Of a DNA stretch of 64,000 nucleotides, positions 24,933 through 34,169 are shown piece by piece; the stretch's first letter is position 1; every line of letters starts with the position of its first letter. Both the position numbers and the translations under genes were made by a program. The notes under the pieces were generated by a model. That model was not told the DNA's origin and ran no database searches. It saw only the letters and a program-made list of their open reading frames with translations. Source of the DNA: Streptomyces cinnamoneus (GTDB lineage: Bacteria > Actinomycetota > Actinomycetes > Streptomycetales > Streptomycetaceae); contig NZ_PKFQ01000001.1 of assembly GCF_002939475.1 (NCBI RefSeq), positions 4,213,001 through 4,277,000 on the forward strand. Direction: 5' to 3'.

Positions 24933-25718
24933 TCAGAGCCCGTGCCGCCCGAGGAAGTCCAGGATCAGCTTCTGCCACTCCTCGGGCCGTTCGGCCATGG
25001 GCACGTGCCCCGTCTCGATCTCGGCGTACTCCGCACCGGGGATGTGGTCCACCAGGTAACGGGAGTTGGCGGGCGAGACCAGGGTGTCCTTCGTGGTGGC
25101 GATGACCAGGGTGGGGACGCGGATGCCGGCGAGGTCGGCGGTGGTGTCCCCGGACCGGACGGCGCCCGCCTGCTCGGCGGCCCCGGCCGGGACGCCCTGG
25201 GCGAGGGCGTCGTAGAACGCCTCGCGCTCGGCCTCCGGCACGGCGTTGAAGAAGTCCTCGCCGAACGCGCTCAGCGCGGTGAGGCGGGCGAACGCCTGGA
25301 GGTCCCCCTCCGCGAGCAGCCTCTGCCAGAGGAAGAGCGAGGCGTCGGCCCGGTTGTCCGGCTTGGCCAGACCGGCCGTCAGCACCAGGCCGCGCACCCG
25401 CTCCGGGTGCCGGGCGGCCGTCCGTACGGACACCAGCGTGCCCAGCGAGTAGCCGACGAGCGTGAAGGTCTCCAGGCCGGCCGCGTCGGCCGCCGCCACG
25501 ATGCCGTCGGACAGCGCGTCCACGGTCAGGGGGCCGGTGGCGCGCGGAGTGGCGCCGGAGCCGGGATAGTCGGGGGCCACCACGGTGTGCCGCTCGGAGA
25601 GCGCCGGGATGACGGGCGCGAAGTTGCCCTCGATGCTGCCGCCCGCGCCGTGCGCGAGGAGGATGCCGGGGCCGGAGCCGTGGACGGTGGTGTGCAGGGG
25701 CGTGGGAATGTGTGCCAT
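24933..25718 (-). CDS. alpha/beta hydrolase
   Basis: 261 residues from ATG at 25718. Nucleophile elbow GYSLG in FTLVGYSLGTLVS, oxyanion region LLAHGAGGSIEGNFAP, and a terminal catalytic His in ETGHVPMAERPEEW. Substrate unknown; the family includes esterases and haloperoxidase-like enzymes. Divergent from the MerR gene (52 bp between starts), so probably under its control. Confidence 0.82.
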   Translation of the reverse strand: MAHIPTPLHTTVHGSGPGILLAHGAGGSIEGNFAPVIPALSERHTVVAPDYPGSGATPRATGPLTVDALSDGIVAAADAAGLETFTLVGYSLGTLVSVRTAARHPERVRGLVLTAGLAKPDNRADASLFLWQRLLAEGDLQAFARLTALSAFGEDFFNAVPEAEREAFYDALAQGVPAGAAEQAGAVRSGDTTADLAGIRVPTLVIATTKDTLVSPANSRYLVDHIPGAEYAEIETGHVPMAERPEEWQKLILDFLGRHGL

Positions 25719-25728
25719 GGCCAAGAGG

Positions 25729-25757
25729 TTGACATCTGACATCAGTGTGAAGGTCAA
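25729..25757. promoter_or_regulatory. inverted repeat TTGAC-N19-GTCAA between hydrolase and MerR genes
   Basis: TTGAC (25729-25733) and GTCAA (25753-25757) sit symmetrically between the two starts. MerR-type regulators bind dyads that overlap a promoter with an overlong spacer; 19 bases between the halves fits that pattern. The MerR protein encoded alongside is the likely ligand. Confidence 0.5.
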
Positions 25758-25770
25758 GGGGAGGACCGCG

Positions 25771-26166
25771 ATGCGCATAGGAGAGCTCTCGCGACGGACG
25801 GGCGTCAGCACCCGGCTCCTGCGCTATTACGAGGAGCAGGGCCTGCTGAAGGCCGAGCGGGACGCCAACGGCTACCGCCGTTACGGCCCCGCCGCCGTCG
25901 AGCGCGTCGTGCGCATCCGCGAACTCCTCGCCGGCGGCCTGACCACCGAGGCCATCCGCGACCTCCTGCCCTGCGCCCAGGGCGGCCCGGGCCTGATGCC
26001 CTGTGACCACTCCGCGCAGGTGCTCGGCGACCAGCTGTCCCGCGTGGACGAGCAGATGGCCGAACTGCGCCGCAAGCGGGAGGCGTTGATGTGCGTCACC
26101 GAGGCCATGGAGACCCGCCGCCGCCAGGACGAGGCGCTGGCCCTGGCGGCGCTCGGGCCGGCCTGA
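25771..26166 (+). CDS. MerR-family transcriptional regulator
   Basis: 131 residues from ATG 25771 (GGGGAGG at 25758-25764). MRIGELSRRTGVSTRLLRYYEEQGLL is the winged-helix start; the C-terminal coiled-coil RVDEQMAELRRKREALMCV follows. Cys residues in LLPCAQGG and MPCDHS could sense metal or redox, but no family-specific metal site is clear. Probably regulates itself and the divergent hydrolase. Confidence 0.87.
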   Translation: MRIGELSRRTGVSTRLLRYYEEQGLLKAERDANGYRRYGPAAVERVVRIRELLAGGLTTEAIRDLLPCAQGGPGLMPCDHSAQVLGDQLSRVDEQMAELRRKREALMCVTEAMETRRRQDEALALAALGPA

Positions 26167-26254
26167 CCCACGGTGCCCGCCGCCGACGGGCGCCGCCGTC
26201 AGTGGTCACCGGGGGCCCCGGACCGTGATGGGCCGTCAGCTCCCCGGGCACGGC

Positions 26255-26291
26255 AAAGGCCCCGCCCCCGGAAGAAGGGGGCGGGGCCTTT
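26255..26291. terminator. bidirectional terminator between MerR and sdhB
   Basis: A perfect 15-bp stem: 26255-26269 pairs with 26277-26291 around a 7-base loop. A-run on the left and T-run on the right make it work in both directions, as expected between convergent genes. Confidence 0.85.
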
Positions 26292-26323
26292 CAGGCCGGT
26301 CGTCCGTCAGACGGACCCGCAGG

Positions 26324-27085
26324 TCAGAAGCGGCGCGTGATCAGCGCCCGCTTCACCTCCTGGATCGCCTTCGTGACCTCGATGCCGCGCGGGCAGGCGT
26401 CCGTGCAGTTGAAGGTCGTGCGGCAGCGCCACACGCCGTCCTTGTCGTTGAGGATCTCCAGGCGCTGCTCGCCCGCCTCGTCGCGCGAGTCGAAGATGAA
26501 GCGGTGCGCGTTGACGATCGCCGCCGGGCCGAAGTACTGGCCGTCGTTCCAGAACACCGGGCACGAGGACGTGCACGCGGCGCACAGGATGCACTTGGTG
26601 GTGTCGTCGAAGCGCTCGCGGTCCTCGGCGGACTGCAGCCGCTCACGCGTCGGCTCGTTGCCCTTGGTGATCAGGAAGGGCATGACGTCGCGGTACGCCT
26701 GGAAGAAGGGGTCCATGTCCACGACCAGGTCCTTGAGGACCGTGAGGCCCTTGATGGCCTCGATCGTGATGGGCTTCTCCGGGTTGATGTCCTTGATCAG
26801 CGTCTTGCACGCCAGCCGGTTGCGGCCGTTGATCCGCATGGCGTCGGAGCCGCAGATGCCGTGCGCGCAGGAGCGGCGGAAGGTCAGCGTGCCGTCCAGG
26901 TCCCACTTGATCTTGTGGAGACCGTCGAGCACGCGCTCCTTCGGGTCGATCTCCACCTGGAAGTCCTGCCAGGTGGCCTCCGCGGAGACCTCCGGGTTGA
27001 ACCGGCGGATCCGGAAGGTGACCGTGATGTACGGCGAGGCGTCCTGCGCTGCCGTCCCGGCCTTCTCGAGAGTCGGGGTAGCCAT
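26324..27085 (-). CDS. sdhB: succinate dehydrogenase iron-sulfur subunit
   Basis: 253 residues. Ligands for [2Fe-2S] (CAHGICGSD...CKT), [4Fe-4S] and [3Fe-4S] (CILCAACTSSCPVFW and CTDACPRG) are present. It passes electrons from SdhA to the quinone site. The ATG shares one base with the sdhA TGA, so translation is coupled. Last gene of the sdhCDAB operon. Confidence 0.96.
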   Translation of the reverse strand: MATPTLEKAGTAAQDASPYITVTFRIRRFNPEVSAEATWQDFQVEIDPKERVLDGLHKIKWDLDGTLTFRRSCAHGICGSDAMRINGRNRLACKTLIKDINPEKPITIEAIKGLTVLKDLVVDMDPFFQAYRDVMPFLITKGNEPTRERLQSAEDRERFDDTTKCILCAACTSSCPVFWNDGQYFGPAAIVNAHRFIFDSRDEAGEQRLEILNDKDGVWRCRTTFNCTDACPRGIEVTKAIQEVKRALITRRF

Positions 27086-28839
27086 CAGTACTTACGCTCC
27101 ATCGGCTGGTAGCGGGTCTGGACGACCGGCTTGTAGTCGAGGCGGATCGAGTCCTTGCCGTCCGCGTCGACCTCGCGGTACGCCATGGTGTGGCGCATGA
27201 AGTTGACGTCGTCGCGGTTGGGGTAGTCCTCGCGGTAGTGACCGCCGCGGGACTCCTTGCGCGCCAGGGCGGACACGGCCATCACCTCGGCCAGGTCGAG
27301 CAGGTTGCCCAGCTCGATGGCCTCCAGAAGGTCGGTGTTGAAGCGCTTGCCCTTGTCCTGGACGGACACGTTCTTGTAGCGCTCGCGCAGCTCGGCGATC
27401 TTCTCGACGGCCGTCTTGATGGTCTGCTCGGTGCGGAAGACCATGACGTTGGCGTCCATGGTCTCCTGCAGCTCCTTGCGGAGCTCGGCGACCCGCTCGG
27501 TGCCGGTGGAGTTGCGCAGCCGCTCCACCTGGTCCACGACGAGCTCCGCCGGGTTCTCCGGCAGCTCGACGAAGTCGGCCTTCTGCGCGTACTCCGCGGC
27601 GGCGATGCCCGCGCGGCGGCCGAAGACGTTGATGTCGAGCAGCGAGTTGGTGCCCAGGCGGTTGGCGCCGTGCACCGACACGCAGGCGACCTCGCCGGCG
27701 GCGTACAGGCCCGGCACGACGGTGTCGTTGTCGGCCAGCACCTCGCCCTCGACGTTGGTCGGGATGCCGCCCATGGCGTAGTGCGCGGTGGGCTGGATCG
27801 GGATCGGGTCCGTGTAGGGCTCGATGCCCAGGTACGTCCGCGCGAACTCGGTGATGTCCGGGAGCTTGGCGTCGAGCTGCTCCGGCGGCAGGTGGGTGAG
27901 GTCGAGGTAGACGTGGTCGCCCTCGGGACCGCAGCCACGGCCCTCGCGGATCTCCGTGTAGATGGAGCGCGAGACGACGTCACGCGACGCGAGGTCCTTC
28001 ATGACCGGCGCGTACTTCTCCATGAAGCGCTCGCCGTCCTTGTTGCGGAGGATGCCGCCCTCACCACGGGCGCCCTCCGTCAGCAGGATGCCCATGCGCC
28101 AGATGCCCGTCGGGTGGAACTGGAAGAACTCCATGTCCTCCAGCGGCAGGCCGCGGCGGTAGCAGGCCGCCTGGCCGTCACCCGTCAGGGTGTGCGCGTT
28201 GGAGGTCACCTTGAAGAACTTGCCGGTGCCGCCGGAGGCGTAGATGACCGACTTGGCCTGGAAGACGTGGATCTCGCCGGTGGCCAGCTCGTAGGCGACC
28301 ACACCGGCCGACTTCTTGACGCCGTCGACCTCGGTGATCAGCTGGTCGAGGACGTAGAACTCGTTGAAGAACTCGACGCCCTCCTTCACGCAGTTCTGGA
28401 ACAGCGTCTGGAGGATCATGTGGCCGGTGCGGTCGGCCGCGTAGCAGGACCGGCGGACCGGGGCCTCGCCGTGGTTGCGGCTGTGACCGCCGAAGCGGCG
28501 CTGGTCGATCGTGCCGTCCGGGGTGCGGTTGAACGGCAGGCCCATCTTCTCGAGGTCGAGGACCGCGTCGATGGCCTCCTTCGCCAGGATCTCGGCGGCG
28601 TCCTGGTCGACCAGGTAGTCACCGCCCTTGATCGTGTCGAAGGTGTGCCACTCCCAGTTGTCCTCCTCGACGTTCGCGAGGGCGGCGGCCATGCCGCCCT
28701 GGGCGGCGCCGGTGTGGGAGCGGGTCGGGTAGAGCTTGGTGAGCACCGCCGTGCGGCTGCGCTTGGTCGACTCGATGGCCGCGCGCATGCCGGCGCCACC
28801 GGCGCCGACGATGACGGTGTCGTACTTGTGGATCTTCAT
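27085..28839 (-). CDS. sdhA: succinate dehydrogenase flavoprotein subunit
   Basis: 584 residues from ATG at 28839. FAD-binding GAGGAGMRAAI, the covalent-FAD His region TRSHTGAAQGG, FGGHSRNHGEAPVRR and the succinate site PTAHYAMGGIP are intact. Oxidises succinate in the TCA cycle and respiratory chain. A long reading frame continues upstream of the ATG but overlaps sdhD; the chosen start matches the family N-terminus MKIHKYDTVIVGAGGAG. Confidence 0.96.
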   Translation of the reverse strand: MKIHKYDTVIVGAGGAGMRAAIESTKRSRTAVLTKLYPTRSHTGAAQGGMAAALANVEEDNWEWHTFDTIKGGDYLVDQDAAEILAKEAIDAVLDLEKMGLPFNRTPDGTIDQRRFGGHSRNHGEAPVRRSCYAADRTGHMILQTLFQNCVKEGVEFFNEFYVLDQLITEVDGVKKSAGVVAYELATGEIHVFQAKSVIYASGGTGKFFKVTSNAHTLTGDGQAACYRRGLPLEDMEFFQFHPTGIWRMGILLTEGARGEGGILRNKDGERFMEKYAPVMKDLASRDVVSRSIYTEIREGRGCGPEGDHVYLDLTHLPPEQLDAKLPDITEFARTYLGIEPYTDPIPIQPTAHYAMGGIPTNVEGEVLADNDTVVPGLYAAGEVACVSVHGANRLGTNSLLDINVFGRRAGIAAAEYAQKADFVELPENPAELVVDQVERLRNSTGTERVAELRKELQETMDANVMVFRTEQTIKTAVEKIAELRERYKNVSVQDKGKRFNTDLLEAIELGNLLDLAEVMAVSALARKESRGGHYREDYPNRDDVNFMRHTMAYREVDADGKDSIRLDYKPVVQTRYQPMERKY

Positions 28840-28859
28840 GGTCGCGTCAGCCCCGGGCT

Positions 28860-29336
28860 CTAGCGGATGTTCGGGTCGAAGGTGAAGATCACCAGCGTGC
28901 CCAGCAGGACGGTGAACACCGTGGCGGTGTACAGCAGCATCTTCAGCCAGAAGCGGGTGTTCGCCCGCTCCGCGTAGTCGTTGATGACCGTGCGCAGGCC
29001 GTTCGCGCCGTGCAGCATCGCGAGCCACAGCATGATCAGGTCCCAGGCCTGCCAGAACGGGGAGGCCCAGCGGCCCGCCACGAAGGCGAAGCCGATCTTG
29101 CTGACGCCGCCGTCGAGGACGAGCTGGATCAGCAGGTGGCCGAGGACCAGGACGACGAGCACGATGCCGGACAGCCGCATGAACAGCCAGCCGTACAGCT
29201 CGAAGTTCGTGCGGGTCGACTTCGGGGTCTTCTTGGTGCGCTTGCGCGGCGCCTCGATGACCGGGGCCGGGTTGTCGACGTCGTAGAGGGAGACGTCGCT
29301 CACAGCGGCCGACGCGGGGGTGGTTTCAGCGGACAT
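28860..29336 (-). CDS. sdhD: succinate dehydrogenase membrane anchor, small subunit
   Basis: 158 residues from ATG at 29336. A charged 45-residue N-terminus is followed by three membrane helices (RLSGIVLVVLVLGHLLIQLV, WDLIMLWLAMLHGANGLRTV, MLLYTATVFTVLLGTLVIF). HGANG His is a likely haem or quinone-site residue. Eight bases after sdhC. Confidence 0.9.
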   Translation of the reverse strand: MSAETTPASAAVSDVSLYDVDNPAPVIEAPRKRTKKTPKSTRTNFELYGWLFMRLSGIVLVVLVLGHLLIQLVLDGGVSKIGFAFVAGRWASPFWQAWDLIMLWLAMLHGANGLRTVINDYAERANTRFWLKMLLYTATVFTVLLGTLVIFTFDPNIR

Positions 29337-29344
29337 TTCGCGAC

Positions 29345-29725
29345 TCAGCTCCCGAACAGCGTGCGCAGCGTGTGCTGGAGCACGGGGTAGAAGGCGCCTG
29401 CCATCAGCAAAGCCCAGACCATGACGACCGACCAGAGCATCTGCTTCTGGTAGCGCGGTCCCTTCGACCAGAAGTCCACGGCGATGACCCGGAGGCCGTT
29501 GAGCGCGTGGAAGAGGATGGCGGCCACGAGGCCGTACTCCATCACGTTGACGATGGGCGTCTTGTACGTCGCGACGACCTCGTCGTACGCCTCCGGGGAG
29601 ACGCGGACGAGAGCGGTGTCGAGGACGTGAACGAACAGGAAGAAGAAAATGAGGACGCCGGTGACTCGATGAGCCACCCAGGACCACATACCTTCCCGGC
29701 CGCGATACAGCGTTCCAGCCGGCAC
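29345..29725 (-). CDS. sdhC: succinate dehydrogenase cytochrome b556 subunit
   Basis: 126 residues from GTG at 29725. Three helices; RVTGVLIFFFLFVHVLDTAL holds the SxxxHR-type region with a haem His, and LFHALNGLRVIAVDFW is conserved. First gene of sdhCDAB; the operon promoter should lie in the 422-bp gap upstream. Confidence 0.92.
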   Translation of the reverse strand: MPAGTLYRGREGMWSWVAHRVTGVLIFFFLFVHVLDTALVRVSPEAYDEVVATYKTPIVNVMEYGLVAAILFHALNGLRVIAVDFWSKGPRYQKQMLWSVVMVWALLMAGAFYPVLQHTLRTLFGS

Positions 29726-30147
29726 GGAAAACCCTCCGGGAGCGGGGATTGGGGCCTGCCGGCTTCACTGTCGGTCGGGCCCGGCCGGGTACGGTCCACC
29801 GGCCCTGGCCATCGTAGCGACGCCTTGTCGGTTCGGTCTCGCGGGGTATGTCAGGTGTGATCAAACAGGCACGTACGGGCTAGGGCCGTACGGGCCACAC
29901 CCCGATGACGCCCCGGATCCGGCCCCGATGGGCGCTTTGTGCGGCGGACGGCCGCGCGACCCCTGGGCTGCGGCCGCCCTCCGCCCTATAGTGACGCCCC
30001 CCACAAGCCGCCCGGCGAACGCGCGAATTTCATCCATATGAGAGGTATTTCGGGCGCGTAGCCGATGTCGGTATCCCGAAAAGCAATATCTTCGTCCTAC
30101 GAAGCTCCACGAAGCCCCAAAAAGGCCCACATGGGAGGTTTTGCTCC
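29726..30147. other. intergenic region with divergent sdhC and GH20 promoters
   Basis: 422 bp between divergent starts. It has relatively AT-rich stretches near 30020-30130 before the GH20 gene (GGGAGG at 30132-30137 serves it). I saw no RNA gene or strong hairpin; no -10/-35 pair is convincing enough to mark. Confidence 0.5.
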
Positions 30148-31803
30148 ATGGGACGCATGGGTCTGCCGGTCAGAGTCACCCGCACGTCGGCCATCCGGGG
30201 GACCATGGCCGGCCTCGCCCTCCTCACCACGATGTCGCTCATGGGCTGTCCCGCCCGCCACGGCAGCCTCCGGCCGGGGGACGACTCGCGGTCACCGCAG
30301 TCGGCCGCGTCCTCCTCCGCCTCCCCCTCGCCCGCCCCGCCCGGCTCCGCCGCCGCCCCGGCGCCGGCCCCCGTGCCCCCGGGCGCGCCCCGCACCGTCC
30401 CCGCCGTGCGGGAGTTCACCCAGCGCGCCGGACCCGGCTGGCGGCCCGCCCCCGGCGCCCGCGTGGTGGCCGACCCGGGCGGGCCGCTGGCCGACGAGGG
30501 CCGCAAGCTCGCCGGGGACCTCCAGCTGGGCTTCGGCGCGGGCCCCGCCCGCGCCGGCGACGTGGAGCTGACCCTGCGCCCCGGGCAGCCCGGCGGCCCC
30601 GAGTCCTACGAGCTCGCCACCCGCGACCGCAAGGTGACGATCACCGCTCCTGACGAGGCCGGCGTCTTCTACGGCACCCGGACGGTGCTCCAGGCCGTGC
30701 GCTCCGGCGGCGGGCTGCCCGAGGGCGACGTCCATGACCGCCCCGACCGGGCCCAGCGCGGCCTCAACCTCGACACCGCCCGCAAGAACTTCACCGCGGA
30801 CTGGATCGAGGGCCGGCTGCGCGAGATGGCCGACCTCAAGCTCAACCAGCTGGGCCTGCACTTCTCCGACGACCAGGGCTTCCGCATCGAGAGCTCCTCG
30901 CACCCCGAGATCGTCTCCCCCGAGCACCTGACCAAGGCCGAGGTCCGCCGCATCACCGCCCTGGCCGGCTCGCTCCACATCACCGTCGTCCCCGAGATCG
31001 ACTCGCCCGGCCACCTCGGCGCCGTCATCGCCGCCCACCCCGGCCTCCAGCTGCGCGACGCCTCCGGCACCGCCGCCCGCGGCGCCGTGGACATCGCCAA
31101 CCCGCAGTCCGCCCGCATCGTCGACGACCTGCTGCGGGAGTACGCGCCCCTCTTCCCCGGCGCCTGGTTCCACCTCGGCGCCGACGAGTACCGCGCCCTG
31201 ATGGCCAAGGACCCCCAGGCCTCCTACCCCCGCCTGGCCGAGGCGGCCCGGAGGAAGTACGGCGCCCGCGCCCGGGTCCAGGACCTGGCCACCGGCTGGC
31301 TCAACGACCGGGCGGCCGTCGTGCGCAGCGTGGGGAAGACCCCCAAGGCGTGGAACGACGGCTTCTTCCCCGGCGGAGTCGTCAGCCCCGACAAGGGCGT
31401 GCAGGTCGAGTACTGGACCGGCAAGGAGCTGGGCGCCCGGCCGCCGCAGGACTACCTGAACGAGGGACGGACGCTGGTCAACCTCAACGACGAGTACCTC
31501 TACTACGTCCTCGGCGAGCCGAACCAGTTCCGCTATCCCACCGGTGAGCGGATCTACCGCGACTGGTCGCCGGGCGTGCTGCGCGGCACCACGGCCGTGG
31601 CGCAGGCGCAGTCGGGGCCCGACCGGGTGGCCGGCGGCCGGCTCGCCGTCTGGTGCGACCGGGCCCAGGCCCAGACCGCGGACCAGGTCGCGGCCGGCAT
31701 CCGGATGCCCCTGGCGGCCGTGGCCCAGCGCCTGTGGGACCCCCGCCCGCCCCGGCTGGCCTGGGCCGACTTCACGGCGCTGGCGGGACGCGTGCGGCAC
31801 TGA
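30148..31803 (+). CDS. secreted beta-N-acetylhexosaminidase (GH20)
   Basis: 551 residues. Lipoprotein signal with MGC at Cys34, then a Ser/Pro/Ala linker to about residue 75, a GH20b-like domain (ESYELATRDRKVTITAPDE) and the catalytic barrel. The catalytic Asp346-Glu347 pair is in FHLGADEY, a variant of HxGGDE. RGLNLDTARKNFTADWI and VPEIDSPGHLG are conserved. Releases terminal GlcNAc, for example from chitin or peptidoglycan fragments, outside the cell. Confidence 0.92.
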   Translation: MGRMGLPVRVTRTSAIRGTMAGLALLTTMSLMGCPARHGSLRPGDDSRSPQSAASSSASPSPAPPGSAAAPAPAPVPPGAPRTVPAVREFTQRAGPGWRPAPGARVVADPGGPLADEGRKLAGDLQLGFGAGPARAGDVELTLRPGQPGGPESYELATRDRKVTITAPDEAGVFYGTRTVLQAVRSGGGLPEGDVHDRPDRAQRGLNLDTARKNFTADWIEGRLREMADLKLNQLGLHFSDDQGFRIESSSHPEIVSPEHLTKAEVRRITALAGSLHITVVPEIDSPGHLGAVIAAHPGLQLRDASGTAARGAVDIANPQSARIVDDLLREYAPLFPGAWFHLGADEYRALMAKDPQASYPRLAEAARRKYGARARVQDLATGWLNDRAAVVRSVGKTPKAWNDGFFPGGVVSPDKGVQVEYWTGKELGARPPQDYLNEGRTLVNLNDEYLYYVLGEPNQFRYPTGERIYRDWSPGVLRGTTAVAQAQSGPDRVAGGRLAVWCDRAQAQTADQVAAGIRMPLAAVAQRLWDPRPPRLAWADFTALAGRVRH

Positions 31804-31947
31804 CCCCGCGGGGCCGGGCGGGCCGGAAGCACCAGGTCAGGGACGCCCGGTCCGCGGCCCGGCGTGTGCCCCGGAGCCCTGGGCTACCCTCCCGGGAAGA
31901 ACCGCTGCGCGCCCCCGCGCGCCCGCGTCACCGTCAACGAGGGCCCG

Positions 31948-34029
31948 ATGAAGATCGAATTCTTGCTGCACAACGCGTACGGCATCGGCGGCACCATCCG
32001 CTCCACCGTCAACCTCGCCGCCGCCCTCGCCGAGCGGCACGAGGTGCGCATCATCAGCGTCAACCGTCCGGTGGACGAGCCCGAGCTGACCATCGACCCC
32101 CGGGTGACCCTCACCCCGCTGGTCGACATGCGCGAGGGCACCGACGGCGACGAGTACGCGGCCCCGCTCAACCAGCGGCCCAGTGAGATCTTCCGCGACG
32201 AGCGCATCGACAACGGCCGCATGGCCGCCACCGCCCTCACCGACGAGCGGGTCGCCGCCCACCTCGCGGCCACCGACGCGGACGTCGTCATCGCGACCCG
32301 CCCCAAGCTCATCGGCTACCTCGCGAAGTACGGCGCCGACCGCCCGTACCTGCGCCTGGGCCAGGAGCACCTCACCCACGAGGCCCACGTCGCCGAGCTG
32401 CACGCCGTGATGGACCCGGCCATCGCCGCCCTCGACGCCTTCGCCACCGTCTCGGAGGCCGACGCCGGGCACTACCGGGAGGCGCTGCCGGACGCGAAGG
32501 CCCGCATCCTCTCCATCCCCAACGCGGTCCCGGCCCCGGCCGCCGAGCCCTCGGACGGCGCGTCGAAGACGATCGTCTCCGCCGGCCGCCTGGTGGGCGT
32601 CAAGCGTTACGACCGCCTCATCGCGGCCTTCGCCAAGGTCGCCGCCGAGCGCCCCGACTGGAACCTGCGGATCTACGGCCGCGGGCCGGCCAAGGCGAAG
32701 CTGCGCAAGCAGATCGAGGAGCTGGGCCTCTACGAGCGCGTCACCCTGATGGGCGCCCGCTCGCCGATCGAGACCGAGTGGGCCAAGGGCGCCGTCGCGG
32801 CGGTCGCCTCCGACGCCGAGTCCTTCGGCATGACCATCGTCGAGGCCATGCACGCGGGTCTGCCGGTCGTCGCCACCGACTGCCCCTACGGCCCGCGCGA
32901 GATCCTCGCCGACGGCACGGACGGCGTCCTCGTGCCGCTCGACGACTCCGACGCGATCGACGCCTACGCGGACGCCCTGCTCCGGCTCACCGGCGACGCC
33001 GCCCTGCGCGAGCGGCTGGGCGCCGCCGCCCGCCAGGCGGCACACCGGTACGAACCGGACGCCATCGCCCGGCGGTACGAGGAGCTCTTCGAGGAGCTGC
33101 GCCCCGGCTGCACCACCGCGCGGGCCAAGAAGGGCGGGCTGCTGCGCGGCCTCTTCGGCGGCGGCCGCAAGCAGCAGAGCGCGCCGCGCCCGCAGGGCGA
33201 CGTCGCCCACCCCGACGCCCGCTGCGCGGCCGCGCCCGACGGCTCGCTGGTCTTCCGGCTGCCGGCCGGCCAGCTGACCGACGCGGACAGCCACCTGCTG
33301 CTGCGCCACCGGGGCAGCAAGGGCAAGGAGACGGTCCGGGTGCCGCTGCCGCGCCAGGGCCGCGAGGCGGGCGGCTGGGTGGAGGCGCGCGTCGAGCGCG
33401 CGGAGCACACCCTGTCCGAGGGGCGCTGGGACACCTACGTCGAGCGGGCGGGCGGAAAGTCCGGCGAGAAGACCCGGCGCCGGCTGCTGGCCGGCCTCGT
33501 CGAGCAGAAGGCCCTGCTGACCCTGCCCCTGCGGGAGTCGGCCGAGGGCCACTCCGCCTGGGTCCCGTACGCCACCAGCGACGGTTTCCTCGCCGTCCGC
33601 ACCTGGCTGCGCACCACGCACGTGGAGGCGGACGAGGTGCGCGTCGGCGACGACGGCATCACGGTCGCGGTCACCGCCCACGGCACCGCGCTCCGCGAGG
33701 GCGCCGAGCTGCTCGCCCGGCTGCGGGGCGGCGACGGCTCGGTGGGCGACGTCCGCACCCCGCTGGTGGCGGGCAGCGGCTGCCTTCCCTACGAGCCCAT
33801 GAGCCGCCGCGTCACCGCGGACGAGCAGGACCTGTGGGACCTGTGGGTGCGCCCGGCAGCGGGTGCCGCGCCGGTGCGCGTCGGCCGGATCGCCGGCGAC
33901 TTCGCCGACCGCAAGGGCGTCGACACCTTCCCGGCCGTGACGCGCGGCGAGGTGCGGCTGCGGCCGTTCTTCACGGTGACGAACGACCTGACGGTGACGG
34001 TCAAGGACACGGCCGTCGACGAGGCGTGA
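31948..34029 (+). CDS. two-part family 4 glycosyltransferase
   Basis: 693 residues from ATG 31948. Residues 1-390 are a GT-B fold transferase: IGGTIRSTVNLAAALAE near the start, SAGRLVGVKRYDRLIAAFAKV, and ESFGMTIVEAMHAGLPVVATD with the E-x7-E donor-binding pattern. Residues about 395-693 form an extra domain with no motif I know; it begins after a basic linker (GLLRGLFGGGRKQQ) and resembles the C-terminal trimerisation/beta-sandwich domains of polymer glycosyltransferases. A cell-wall polymer or teichoic-acid role is possible. Confidence 0.83.
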   Translation: MKIEFLLHNAYGIGGTIRSTVNLAAALAERHEVRIISVNRPVDEPELTIDPRVTLTPLVDMREGTDGDEYAAPLNQRPSEIFRDERIDNGRMAATALTDERVAAHLAATDADVVIATRPKLIGYLAKYGADRPYLRLGQEHLTHEAHVAELHAVMDPAIAALDAFATVSEADAGHYREALPDAKARILSIPNAVPAPAAEPSDGASKTIVSAGRLVGVKRYDRLIAAFAKVAAERPDWNLRIYGRGPAKAKLRKQIEELGLYERVTLMGARSPIETEWAKGAVAAVASDAESFGMTIVEAMHAGLPVVATDCPYGPREILADGTDGVLVPLDDSDAIDAYADALLRLTGDAALRERLGAAARQAAHRYEPDAIARRYEELFEELRPGCTTARAKKGGLLRGLFGGGRKQQSAPRPQGDVAHPDARCAAAPDGSLVFRLPAGQLTDADSHLLLRHRGSKGKETVRVPLPRQGREAGGWVEARVERAEHTLSEGRWDTYVERAGGKSGEKTRRRLLAGLVEQKALLTLPLRESAEGHSAWVPYATSDGFLAVRTWLRTTHVEADEVRVGDDGITVAVTAHGTALREGAELLARLRGGDGSVGDVRTPLVAGSGCLPYEPMSRRVTADEQDLWDLWVRPAAGAAPVRVGRIAGDFADRKGVDTFPAVTRGEVRLRPFFTVTNDLTVTVKDTAVDEA

Positions 34030-34169
34030 GCAACACCCGGTAGTGATGGGGTTGGTGTGACACAGGAGGGCGCCGGCGCGCTGTAAGACCCAGAACCGTT
34101 CAATCGCGAACGGAACGCGAACCTTCGCGGACCTAGGTGCGAACGAGCGCAGACCGAAGGAGATCGGTG

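Noticed and set aside
27190..28863. A 557-codon frame antisense to sdhA
   Set aside because: Shadow; sdhA is unmistakable.
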